From assembly GCA_011109175.1 (NCBI GenBank), contig RDEW01000010.1:1296999-1360998 (forward strand): DNA of 64,000 nucleotides. Reading direction: 5' to 3'. The stretch is from Dicyema japonicum. Lineage: Eukaryota > Dicyemida > Rhombozoa > Dicyemidae. Made by a program: the position numbers and the translations under genes. A model generated the notes under the pieces. That model saw only the letters and a list, made by a program, of their open reading frames with translations. It did no database searches and had not been told where the DNA came from. This document shows, piece by piece, positions 1 through 10,660 of the stretch (positions within the stretch are counted from its first letter, which is position 1; each line of letters starts with the position of its first letter).

Positions 1-514
1 TTCACAACACGAAGTTTTCTTCCATCTTTTACAATACATTTCACCGACTCAGTGGTTGGAGCAATTTCCTTCATGTAAGTTATCATCATTCCATATTGGC
101 ACATTCTTTAGAACAAACTCCAATCGGAAAATCCCGAGACCTTTTCCAGTAACTCTAGCGTTCTTCAGTGATTTCAACTCACATGATAGGTTTGCAAGTT
201 TAATACTCTCTATGCTCTTGTCTATAGCCGAGAGTTCAACTGTTAATACATTTCGTTTCTCTTCCCAATGATTTGTCGACTCCATTGGTCGGGATTTGAG
301 TTTATCTTTGCCAGTTAACGGTTCCAGAGACAAATCCTTAATTCTTTCAATATTAGTCTTCTTAAAACCTTTCTAGAGGCAGCCTTTTTGATTTTAGTAA
401 ATCTTTTTGCAGGAGCTTTTTAACAACAAGCATCACCACACAACAACCACGTTTTTTTCGCAAATTTATAAAATCTATATATGAAGTAGGTAAAGGTCTC
501 CCATTTTCATCCAT
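1..514 (-). CDS. Unidentified gene, 3' part beyond left edge
   Basis: Minus-strand exons 514-448, 415-369, 336-103 and 68 to the left edge join in one frame when introns 416-447 (32 nt), 337-368 (32 nt) and 69-102 (34 nt) are removed. All are GT-AG and the phases agree (1, 0, 0). The protein starts at ATG 514 with MDENGRPLPT, runs through a very basic stretch near residues 22-38 (KKRAPAKRFTKIKKAASRK) and then a hydrophilic helical region. If the last intron is not spliced, the frame stops at 49. An acceptor-like TTAG just upstream of the ATG means an earlier exon is possible. I do not recognise the family. A nuclear or nucleic-acid-binding role is only a guess from the charge. The exon structure is well supported, the identity is not. 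Confidence 0.55.
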
Positions 515-626
515 AGTACGTCTAACATGTTTTTAGACAAAATTAAAAATTTAGTTTTTCCTCGGAAAATAGGCCATTTGTTTTGGAATGATAAGTTTGA
601 CATAATATGTTTCCAATAATAGTCCA

Positions 627-818
627 TTGGAGCCTTTGGCAATGAGTTTTAAGCGTTTTTGTCCTGATGAGAAAATTAGAGACTTTAATTTATGTTATTG
701 TAATCTTCAGCTTTGTAAGCTGTGTCTACGAGGTCTGGAGGTTTTGAAATTGGAAGATGACTTATTTTACAATAATGAGCAATTAAGTGTTGACTTTATA
801 GCAGAAATCTTTGGTTAA
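627..818 (+). CDS. Possible exon or small ORF, unresolved
   Basis: A 63-codon open frame contains two closely spaced Cys pairs (CYCNLQLCKLC) and an acidic helical end. The first ATG in frame is at 642. From 895 to about 1260 on the same strand there are short open stretches (890-943, 1104-1130) beside GT and AG dinucleotides that could be further exons separated by 17-40 nt introns, but I could not build one consistent phase chain. It may be an exon of an unidentified gene or chance. The rest of 820-1420 holds nothing else I can support. Confidence 0.2.
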   Translation: MEPLAMSFKRFCPDEKIRDFNLCYCNLQLCKLCLRGLEVLKLEDDLFYNNEQLSVDFIAEIFG

Positions 819-1423
819 AGATCATTATCCATCTTTTGTTTAAAATGGGTAGTTCTTTTAGAATTAACATTTCATTTTCCTGTTTTCTCTTGTAGGCGAA
901 TAAAACATGATTTCCATGTTAATGTATGGATTGTAGTCTGGTTTGACTGAGAGTATGGAGGAGTTTAACAAACAGTGATTTACCTGAGTAAGGAAAGTTG
1001 TTGTCTTTAAAGGTATAATTTAGTTAAAGACGTCCCATCATGATTTTCTTTAGTTTATAGTGGCTTTTCTGATTGCAGTGCGCAAAGAAGATAGGATTAT
1101 TTCTATGACGATTGGATTGTGGTCAGAGAATAATTATTGATGGTGAACGTGGAAGTACTTTTGCTATGGGAGAACAAGGTTTCTAGGAGAAATAGAGGAT
1201 GGTGATTAACCACCTATAAATTCATGGTGGATGCAAGTTCTGGAAAGTCAAAATGATTGAATATGGGAAAAAACGTATAAGTGATTTTTTTCAATATTTT
1301 ATTTGTATTCAATTTGTGAATAAGCCTACTATATGATTAACAAAACTAAATCCCTTACAAACTCTGAACCAGAGGACCATCAATTATTAATTCTCTGTAA
1401 TATCAAAGTAAATATAACAAATA

Positions 1424-2318
1424 TTATCGTCCACATTTAAATTTAAATTGTCCACTCTTAATACGTGGTTTACCATCTTTCACAAATCCACAAACTCTCT
1501 TTACAGGATTATACTTGGGAATATCATCAAACAACTCCACAGTTCTATCACAAATTGGGGTTTCTCTCACAAATTTGTCACCACTCAATGACTCCACTCG
1601 ACTCTCAGCCAACTGCCACTTCCTCTTATAGGCTGATCGGTCCTTTAACAGTCTAATTTAGTAACAATCACTACCGATGACGTTCTCCTGTAAGCACAGA
1701 CACCAACAGACATAACTGACGCACAGATTCGTCATTGACAGGATAACCACTAATCATCTCCTCGACCTCCTCAGGTTTTATCTTCAAAAATGATCTCACT
1801 GTGGTCAACTGCTTCTCTCTTATTCCAACCTCTTCTTCTTTAATCTCAAACTCCCGAAGTCTGTGATTTTCTGACTCCAAACACTCAATCTTTGATAACA
1901 CCAATAAAACCCTCCTCTTTAAACAGTCCCTTTTCTCCTCACAGCCTCTTTTAGATAATTCACTCTCATGTAGTTGCTTTGATAACGAAGCAATGAACTC
2001 TTTATCTTCCATAGCTTTTTCTTTAAGGAGATTAAGTTCTGTTGAAAGCATTTCTGCCTCATCTTTAAAAATACTAATCCTTTCTTTGAAAGACTCAGTG
2101 TCCCCCAATTCTGAATCGGTTGTGTTTTTATCAAAGAAAAGTCGAAATAGGGATGTTTTGGTTATTCTATCTCTGCAGGAAGGACAGGTGTTGTTGCCAA
2201 TTCCAATCCATCTATCAATACATTTTTCGTGGTAAACATGACCACATTTGAGTGCGGCTATTGGTAAAATTCCTCCAATGTTCAACACATCGCAACAGAT
2301 AGGACAAATTGCGCTCAT
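1424..2318 (-). CDS. TRAIP: E3 ubiquitin ligase TRAIP-like
   Basis: Two exons, 2318-1674 and 1651-1424, join across a 22-nt intron at 1652-1673 (phase 2) to give 290 residues. The N-terminus is a RING-H2 finger: CPIC at residues 5-8, KCGHVYHEKC at about 24-33 and CPSC at about 45-48. An LFFD motif follows, then a long coiled coil (about 65-165), and then a PEEVEEMI segment near residue 185. That layout and the EVEEMI block match TRAIP (TRAF-interacting protein), a nuclear ligase that in other animals ubiquitinates the replicative CMG helicase at converging forks and at DNA crosslinks. The C-terminal half typical of vertebrate TRAIP (about 470 residues) is much shortened. The short basic tail GKPRIKSGQFKFKCGR is intact up to the stop. 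Upstream and downstream DNA is repeat-rich; no operon partner is seen. Confidence 0.85.
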
Positions 2319-2399
2319 AATTTTAAATTTAAACTTTTAATAAAATTTAATTATTAAAACAAAACTTTAACCAAATTTAACAAACAATAAAAAAGTTAA

Positions 2400-5300
2400 T
2401 ATATTTATTAATCAACAACCTTCCTCGCCTGCCTGTTCGCCAGCCTCCTCAGGCAGGTTCGATTCTGGTTGCTGAAACAACTCCGAGAGCGCATTGTCAA
2501 ATTGAACCCTCTGCCCATATGGCATCTCAGGGCTCTGCCTCCTATACTCTAGTGTCAAGCTCTCTAGCGTCCTCTTTAACACAGTGGACTGTAGATAGGC
2601 CTGGAGCTTCCTATCTATCCCCAACTGCTTCAGATAACCCTTGTGGTACTTTGTTGAAATTCCTTCCCACGTCATTATTATAGGAATAACGAGGACTTTG
2701 CACCCATCTCGTTTGCAAGAAAGTCATACTTCCTTTTTTTCTCCACCTCCACAGTCTGCAAACGGTCTTGAGACGTAATGCCAACCTCTATGATAAGAAC
2801 TTGGCCAGACTCTTTATCGTATACCACAATATCCGGTTTATTGTGCTTGACTAGCACCGAGGTACGGATAACACTGTCTACCTTAATTTGGACCCTGGTG
2901 TTCTCTACTACAAATTGCACCTTATGAGTCCGCAACTTTCTGGTGTGGCGAATAACATACTTATTGCATAGTAGAAGATGAAGACTCCTTACTACTTCGT
3001 TATGCCTCCACACATAGTCGTGGCAGAGCATGGATCCACATCGAGTGGCTAAATGATCAACCGACATGCTCCTTGACTTACAGTGGGGACATGTATTTGT
3101 TGATCGACCCCAAAAAATATTGCGGTCTTGCATATACGTGTACAACGCCTCCGATCGAGGTGAGTTGTCACCGTATTTTAGCCATATTGTCGACGACTTA
3201 AGGTCGACATGTGGGTTGTCCAATGCTCTGAATAGGACCTTATGAAGGCTTTTTAAGTTGATCTTTTCCATCAAATTATTATATAGTAATTCGATCAACG
3301 CCTTCACATTTACTAGCCCACCATCATCAACACCATACTTAGCAGACAAAAAAGGTCTGATAGTGCCTAGGTGGGTTGCCCGTGTTTTCTCGGTCGTTAT
3401 TATGGCGTGCTTCCTAGCAGACACACTTGACCCAGCTATCAGGGTGTCGTGCATTCGCATTAGGATACGCTCACTTAGTTGGACTACTCCACACAGTCCA
3501 CGGCCGAATTTATCACGGGGTAAATATAGTCTCTCCTTATTGGCTGCCAACACATGGACATGGTTCTCTCTGAGTACTCCACGGATCATAACATCCATCT
3601 CATCATACTCTTTGGGCTCAAACTCCACAACACCTATGTAGTAGTTTAGCAGCGAGACAGCATACTCATTTAATGCTAGGAACAAATTCCTTGCATTTAG
3701 AGACGTCTTACACAATAACGCTGCTCTTTTACGGATGCCTTCAGTAATTTGTCGCTTTGTCTCAGGCATTATAAGGGACTTTGGAGATTCGGTAACACCC
3801 AGATACTTATATCCTTCGTGTTCCTCTAGGACTCTTACTAACTCGCTACATACTTGCGTGTTAGTCGCAGACTTTGAATAATTCAAATCTAGCCCTATAC
3901 TCTCAAAGAATTCCCTGGCACAGACCCCCATGGAGTAGAGCTCCTCGGCTGTTCGAGCATACATCTTCAGTCATCGATAAAAAGAAGGTGATTTGTACTG
4001 AAACAACCCCTTCACAATGAACTGGTATTTGCTCAAACCGGTCATTGAGGCGGCGACTCAATGGCTCCAAACAGAGAACAAAGAGTAGCGGAGACATGCT
4101 ATCCCTGAAGGATCCCCCTCTTGAGTTTTACCTCGCCTATCCGGTGCCTATTATAGTTCAGATGAATACTCCACCTATTCATCACAGCCACTACAAAGCT
4201 GATGAACCACACAGGCATACACAGACTGTGTAGGCACTCGACAAGGTAAGAATGATCAACTGAATCGTAAGCCTTCTTCACATCCACCCACATAGACAAA
4301 AGTGGGTTTCCGTGAGACACAGAAAGGCATTTGTTGATCAAAGCCTGCTCTTTTGCTCCCTGACAATTTCGCACAGTACCCAACTGATTCTCGGAGAGAA
4401 TCCCATTTGCTTCTACAAAGCTCCTGACCTCATTAGCCACCAATTTGGTCATCAGTTTATACAGGGTTGGCATGCAGGTTATCGGTCGATAATCTGCAGC
4501 AGACTGAGGGTTGTCCAGCTTTGGGATCAAATAAGTTGTCCCTGTGCAGGCCCAATCAGGAATCGTTTCCGGGTTAGTGATGCTTTTCTGTAATACACGA
4601 CACATAGACTCGTGCAATGAAGTGCATCTTTTGATAAAGAAATTATAAACTTTATCGACCCCGGTCGTTTTCCAATCAGGGAGATGTCTCACTACCGCCT
4701 CAAATTTCTTGCGGAAATCGAAAATTCCGCAAGATTCTGCCAAGAAAGGAGCGGCGCTGTACGGGACATTCCACGCATTTCCTCTGCGTGGTTTAGCCTC
4801 CCACATACTACCCCATGTGGAAAGCATTTCCGCGTCCTGCTGGGAACATGCACTATGGCCATTTTCGTGTAGGCGACGGTAAAACAATCTGCGATTAAAC
4901 TCAAACAGATTATTTTCTCTCCTTCTCTTACACCGACTTTCATGTGTATAGAGTTTCCTCTTATACACCATTATTGCCCCCTCTAACTCCACCTTTGCCC
5001 TCCTCAACTCTTTGAGGTCCCATTTGGGAACACGGAGTTTACTAATTAGCCCCTTTACTATAGGCGGTGCTTTTCCTTTAACCCCTCTCGCCACACTACT
5101 TATGTGCCCTCCAGTGCTTCCAGCTCAGTCTGTCTCCAAGCAATCTTGGCAGAGATCTGCTCCCTCCATTTACTGGGTGGTCTGGGCTTGTCCGTCAATT
5201 CCTCATATGTGATCTGTGCTACATACAGCACAAGGGGGATGTCACCCAATGACTCTACTGGCTTAGTCTCCACCGCATAAGCCACAGCTTTATTGATGCA

Positions 5301-5640
5301 GGTTAACACTACACCGTTAACCTTACAATGAGGAATCTTGCGGGTAAATCTACGGTCCTCAAGTGGGACATCTGCCGCTGCAGCGAGATGCCGCGCAAAA
5401 CCTCATAAACATGCTTGAGCTGCAACGTATCACAGCTCTGGTGCTCGTGCTCTTTTGACAGTTGTGGTCACCTGGTCCCCGCCCCTTTAGACCAGTACCC
5501 TCTTTGCCTACAGCCATCTTCTTGAGTTCACTTACAGATATAGCAGTACTGAATCTGCCACTGCAGAGCTCCGCCAAGTATGGCCATCCATTCCATGGCA
5601 TTCGAGATATCCTGCTACGTTAAAAACAGTGCTATGCTCG
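2400..5640 (-). mobile_element. Lineage A RLE-type non-LTR retroelement
   Basis: This is the longest copy of an element encoding reverse transcriptase followed by a restriction-like endonuclease, as in the R2/NeSL superclade. On the minus strand it runs from an N-terminal region (5600-5100) through RT fingers and palm (5094-4099; blocks TTYLIPKLD, ADYRPITC, MWVDVKKAYDSVDH, KRGILQG) and the catalytic box (FIDD at about 3973-3984) to the thumb and C-terminal domain (3964-2678, 2675-2412). The last part has a CCHC knuckle, CPHCKSRSMSVDHLATRC at about 3088-3035, then KPDIVVYD...IIEVGI (about 2845-2790), a PD-(D/E)XK-type nuclease core. The coding frame is broken by a few 1-2 nt shifts (near 5100, 4099, 4000, 3970, 2690), otherwise almost without stops, so the copy looks young. 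No target-site duplication was found. Confidence 0.8.
2412..5309 (-). pseudogene. RT plus RLE polyprotein of lineage A, frameshifted
   Basis: The coding region of the lineage A element, read from 5309 to 2412, encodes about 950 residues if five small shifts are ignored. RT acts on the element RNA primed at a cleaved target; the RLE domain nicks the target DNA. At the break near 4100 the frame shows GILQG followed by a stop, then MSPLLF two bases out of register; at about 3972 the metal-binding box reads FIDD and then shifts by one base. At 2690-2675 the frame shifts once more before the tail, which contains a Glu-rich end. These shifts sit at short repeats (GA, TT, AAA), as do those in nearby host genes, so some may be sequence errors. 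Lineage A pieces at 8077, 41719 and 46040 come from related copies. Confidence 0.7.
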
Positions 5641-5659
5641 ATTAATATACATTCAGTCT

Positions 5660-6410
5660 CAAAGAAGATTCTATCGAGAAAATATTTCAATCGGAGGTCC
5701 CAGGGAAGCTAAAGCTTTTGATCACTAACTTCCTAAGTAAACGAAAGGGACTTGTATGCCTCGGATGTCTTAAATCAATCTCACGGATCCTCCCCAACAA
5801 AGTTCCTCAAGGATCTCCTTTATCCCCTGCTCTGTTTAACCTCTTTCTGGCCGATCTCCCGACTCTAGAATCTGATAATGATGTTCTACTTTTCTATGCG
5901 GATGATTTTGTGTTGGCTTCGCGAGATCAGGACATCCAGAAGCCACAGAAAGAATCGTCTACGTCACTATTTACCACTGACAAAAGATTGGGAAAGAAGA
6001 CAGTCACCTTGAAGTTAAACAAGGTCGGAATCCTTTTCAACAGATGTCAAAGGATCTTGGGTGTGACAATTGACATGCATCTCTGTTTGACGTAGAAAAC
6101 ATTCTATTAAAATGCAAGAAGAAACTGAACGTATTGAGAAGTTTATCGGGAATATGGAAGAGTGGTACTCACCCAGTCCTGATGAACGTGTACAAACAGT
6201 ACATCGAGCCATGTTTCTCATATGCATGCTCCAACTCTTGGACAAATATGAGAAAAATTGAGGAAGTGCAAAAGAGGGCTTACAGAGTAACGGAACGTTG
6301 GATTTGTGAAGATCACCGAACCGGACCTACACCTCTGGAGGCCCTTATGAGACTAGACTCCAGATCACGGGAAGGTGGCCCTGAAAATTCAGGACCGTTC
6401 TGTACGTTCA
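5660..6410 (+). mobile_element. Lineage E APE-type LINE fragment (RT)
   Basis: Open stretches encode non-LTR RT motifs: NFLSKRKGL, then PNKVPQGSPLSPALFNLFLADLP (about 5791-5858) and the catalytic box FYADDFVLASRDQD (about 5890-5931), followed by LGVTIDMHLCL (6057-6094) and the connection region YIEPCFSYACSNSW (6203-6244). At least one frame change (near 6095) and 5' and 3' truncation show a dead copy. Endonuclease sequence is absent. The block around 6015-6060 is nearly repeated at the right edge of the window (63958-64000), so the lineage is shared. Confidence 0.75.
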
Positions 6411-6599
6411 TGCACGGGCACGAAGGAAGAACACCGAGCAATGATAAGGTCTTTGTTAGAATGCATCGGGATCACGTGATAGTTAGTTTGGTTTTACCGT
6501 GGTCATGGGTTAAATAAAAAAATTAACTTAGGATACATCGAGAACCGGATATATCGAGTTTTTTGTGAAGTGCTGACGTCCTCGTTTCTTCTCTGTACA

Positions 6600-7860
6600 A
6601 CGGTTAAGAAAAATGTCTAAAATCAGAAGATACAAGAGAATATGCTTGCCCTAAAGCTTCTTACGTTCAAAGCTAAGGAATATCTAAGCTTCAGTCAAGA
6701 AATACTCTCTGTGATGACCTAGAAATATATAACGTTTCTATTGACTGCATACAGGAGACGAAAATTACGTACTATCTCGATGAAAATCATGGAAAATATC
6801 GACTAATATGCCTACCCAGTGACTCAAAACACTATTGGATTCGCCATTCACAGAAAACTATCATCTGACATCAGTCGCATTTGGCGGGTGAATGACAGGA
6901 TCTGCGTAATACAGATCCACCTGAACAATCAATGTTTTCCTAAAAATACACTAACGATTATAAATGTATATGCACCACACTGTGGAAGAGTGGCAAAAAA
7001 CTCGACCGAACTGGATGAATTCTACTCAGCATTATCAAAGACGTATAATGAATATGAGTCGTCCTCACTTATATTCATTGCTGCCGATCTGAATGCGAAA
7101 ATTGGAACAAAAAAGAACTCAGAAGATACCTTCATGGGAAGCCACGGACGTGGGAAAAGAAACTTGCCTGGGACCATACTTGGCCATTTCTGCACGGCAA
7201 ACAAACTGTTCGTGTGTACACTTGTGTACACCGCATTCTCTCATTGTGCATGCCACATAACAACTTGGATGGGCGAACGAAGAAACCCAGATGGAAAACT
7301 ATATACAACCAATTTGATTATATTATAAACTCTAACGACAAACTCTCTCTTATAAACGCACGCTCATACGAAGGTTCAACAACTGTCAGCGATCACAGAA
7401 TAGTTATTGTCACCTTCAGCCTGGCGAAACATGGCATCAAACATAATAACATTACAAACAATAATAATGAGATTACAAGAAATGGAACGGGAAAACTGAT
7501 TTCTCATCCAAATTCAGTCATAATTTACCAAAAATGCATCTGCTCTCATCTGAAGGATTTAACACTAAGAATTTCATGGGATCGCACAAAGTATATAATA
7601 AACGAAGCAACAAGCCAGTACCTCGGCACGCGGGAGATGGTCAGTAAGGGTCGGACGATACATACAGAACAAACAAAAGAGTTAGCAAAGGAGTTAAAAG
7701 AAATCCATAAAAAAACTAAACAAAAAAGAATATAACTAAAGAAAAGCTTTTCAGGTGGGAGAGACCAAATCCGTAAAAAATCAGGAGACTGAACAAGACA
7801 CTCCACCATGAAGAAGTGCTCCGCAAAATCAATAAAGTATCCAAACTAAAAGATAATTCA
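6600..7860 (+). mobile_element. Lineage B LINE fragment, endonuclease part
   Basis: Frames 6819-7328 and 7214-7735 together encode an exonuclease-endonuclease-phosphatase (APE) domain: INVYAPH (about 6958-6978), FIAADLNAKIG (about 7075-7107), then TTWMGERRNPDGK in the second frame and SDHRIVIVTF (about 7390-7420), the His-containing C-terminal motif. This is the 5' nuclease half of an RTE/CR1-like element, of the type often annotated as craniofacial-development-protein-like. The RT half is missing here; related RT is at 9873-12800. The frame change near 7215 and later stops show decay. Confidence 0.7.
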
Positions 7861-8076
7861 CAAATGTATATGGCCACTCGTTTACTACGTCACAAAAACC
7901 GGAAGAAATAATCATCAAAGACAAAAATGGAAAGACAATACTGAAGAGCAAGCGAAGTAATTGAAACACATTTGAGAAACTTTTCAATGTGACTACGCAA
8001 TCCCCCCCCCCTAAAGGGAAGCCTAGATTCTTGAAAGAACCAACTACAATTTTGGAATTAAAAACTAAAAAATAAT

Positions 8077-8660
8077 TTGGGTACACGTTGTAGCAGAATG
8101 CTCAATGGTGACTATGTGAGGAGGCATAACCAAGTTGTATGCATTCACCTGCATTTATGTAGAATGTATGACATCAAAAAAACAAACTCAGTTCGACCAA
8201 GTGTTACGAGGCAGAGGGTGGAAACCGAGTGGACATTTCCATCATATCTGACACTGAAATGCAACACAATAAGCCAGATATTTTCGTGTATGACAAATGA
8301 AGAATGAGATTTTGATTATACAAGTTGGAGTCACCTAACAAGAAGCAATCAAGCATGCAAATGTGGAGAGATTACACAAGTATGAATTGTTAGCTGGAGA
8401 ATTGAAGATTTTATATAATGCTCCTCTGATAATTAATCCTGCAGTTTCGACATGGGATTATCTCCACGTGCTACATAAATCATTTGAAAGCTTTGTCCAA
8501 TAGAGCTTATATTCAATCGGTAGTGTTAAAGAAAACATTAGAAAATATTATTGTCGAAATCCTTTACGCTTCGAGGCGACTGCAAAAGGAGCAGCTCATT
8601 TTCAAAGCTGTGGACTCACAGTCCGAGAGGAAATAAAAGTCAGGCTGGTGAAGATCATCG
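8077..8660 (+). mobile_element. Lineage A 3' fragment
   Basis: The frame at 8077 gives TRCSRMLNGDYVRRHNQVVC, which lines up with the lineage A segment TRCGSMLCHDYVWRHNEVVR just after its CCHC knuckle. Downstream, in shifted frames, come KPDIFVYD (about 8276-8299) and, near 8520-8620, the C-terminal tail. The fragment is truncated and broken by several stops. Its strand is opposite to the copy at 2400-5640. From 8660 to 8927 I see only AT-rich sequence. Confidence 0.6.
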
Positions 8661-8927
8661 TAAAGGAAAAATATTTAGTTTAGTCTAGTAATAGTTAACA
8701 TAATTTAATTTTGTTATTTCTTCTTTTGAGAAGTAAATTAGTAATATTTCACATCTATTACGAGATTAGATTCCCATTCATTTGATACCAAGAAATAAAA
8801 TTATTTTCTATACATTTATTAAGTTTGAATATAACCTTTAACCAAATTTAGATATATCCAAAATCCACAATTAAGAGGAATAAAGACAAGTGAAAATTTA
8901 TAGGATAAATACAAATAATAAAGTTAA

Positions 8928-9219
8928 TCAGTCTTCTATTAAAAAGGGAGTCACTTGCAAATGTTTATGTGTAGAGAATTCATAATTGACGTTAGAAGAA
9001 TTAATTCTAAAAAACATAAATGTGTCTGCTGACTGTTCATATTTCCCCACAAATGTCTGTCCTCCAATTTGTACAACAGGGTTAGTTGTGTTTATGTCCT
9101 AATGTAAAATAATGAAAAATAACTGTTATCTGACACGTTATAGTATCAGAAAAAGAATTTTTGCATGAATGTAGTTCATCATTGCTAAGTTCAATAATAA
9201 AATAAGATTCATTCATCAT
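8928..9219 (-). CDS. GTF3C6: TFIIIC small subunit, GTF3C6-like
   Basis: Two exons, 9219-9124 and 9098-8928, join across a 25-nt intron (9099-9123, phase 0) to give 88 residues starting MMNESYFIIELS. The second exon encodes NPVVQIGGQTFVGKYEQS followed by a Phe-rich strand and a short tail ending at TGA 8930. The pair IELS...(N/D)D near the start and the P-V-Q-(I/V)-G...F-x-G-x-Y-E block match the TFIIIC35/tau95-interacting triple-barrel family (GTF3C6), a subunit of the RNA polymerase III factor TFIIIC that binds tRNA gene promoters. It is shorter than vertebrate GTF3C6 (about 210 residues), which has a long acidic tail not seen here. Neither exon is in a long ORF, so the gene is easily missed. 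Flanks are LINE debris. Confidence 0.7.
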
Positions 9220-9379
9220 ACACACGTAACCCTTAAGTTATAAAATATATTTAAAAACATTTTATTATAAACAATTACTCATAAATAAATTTTTAATAAA
9301 ATATTTTAATATATGTTGTCTTGGTTGACATTCATACACCGTGATATAAAAATATTCTCATTATTAAGAAAGGATAGAA

Positions 9380-9760
9380 TCTTTGAGGTCTTGAAACAAC
9401 GATGACATTATCCTGACCTTACGCGTTCTGGACATATAGACTAACATAAGTGCATCAGCGTTTAGATATACTACACGTTTGGCTAAAGGACAAACAATCT
9501 ACTCAATCAATCTATGCTAAAATGCCCTTTTATAAATCTCACAAATCCTGGCGTAACCTTGGATATGCACACGTGTTTCTGTAGTGAAAAAATAGGAGAA
9601 TACCAAACTACTTAAAAATATTTCTAACTTATGGAAGATTTTAAACAATTCTATCCAATAATTAATAACAGTACATTGAGACTAGTATTTAGTGCGGATG
9701 CTTTTCGTTGGGTTCATCCATCTTATCATTAGTATACAGACAAAGTCGTACAAAGTAATA
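9380..9760 (+). mobile_element. Lineage E LINE remnant
   Basis: Short, stop-broken matches to lineage E RT occur here: NPGVTLDMHTCFC (about 9548-9586) corresponds to LGVTIDMHLCL of the copy at 5660-6410, and a degenerate connection segment lies near 9670-9730. No complete motif survives. The strand and order agree with an old plus-strand insertion. Confidence 0.45.
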
Positions 9761-10660
9761 TAAAAGCTGATTAATGTAATAATTGTCATTAACCTCTATG
9801 GAAATCCTAATACCCCTTGTGATATTTTGATATTCTTACATCAAAGTTTTATCAAAAACGTGTTGTTACAACGTGTTGGTGTTTATACATTCTCTGAAAC
9901 TTATCCAAGAGAGGTCACACTACGAATGCGTATTTACAACTAAAAGGATTACGAACTCCCTTTACGAAAATAATAGGCAAAATCAAAGACAAGGATGGTG
10001 TAGAATTGCTAGGCCAACAGAACATCCGAAATCGTTGGAGAGAATACACGGAACGGCTATTTTCAGAAACTGTGTGCCCACCCATATGTGTTGATGAAGC
10101 AACGTTGGGTGAGGGGCATAAAATCCTTGAGGAAGAATGCGTGTGGGCTACACGGCAATTAACGGAGAACAAGGCACTGAGGATTGACTACATCTCAAGC
10201 GAATTGTTGAAAACTATACCGGTTACAGATATCACCGGTCTATGTCAAAAAATTTGGGAAACTGGTATTTGGCCACGCGAGTGGAAAAGATCTATATTTA
10301 TTCCAATACCGAAAAAAGGATAGCAAAGACAGTTCAAACTACAATGGCCTTAATTCCCCACGTCAGCAAAATACTTCTAAAAATACTACAACATTGTCTA
10401 ATGCCAAATGCCGAAATGATTCTACCGGATATCCAAGCAGGATTCAGGAAGGGACGAGGCACACGTGACCATATAGCAAATGTCCGGTGGATTATGGAGA
10501 AAGCCCATGAATCCTAAAAGAATGCATACATGTGCTTCATTGACTATCGGAAAGCTTTTGATTCCGTTATACATGACAAGCTGTGTTCCGCTTTAAAAGA
10601 ATTTGGATTCGATGCCCATCTGATATTATCAAATCTCTTTATAAGGATCAAGAAGCTATT

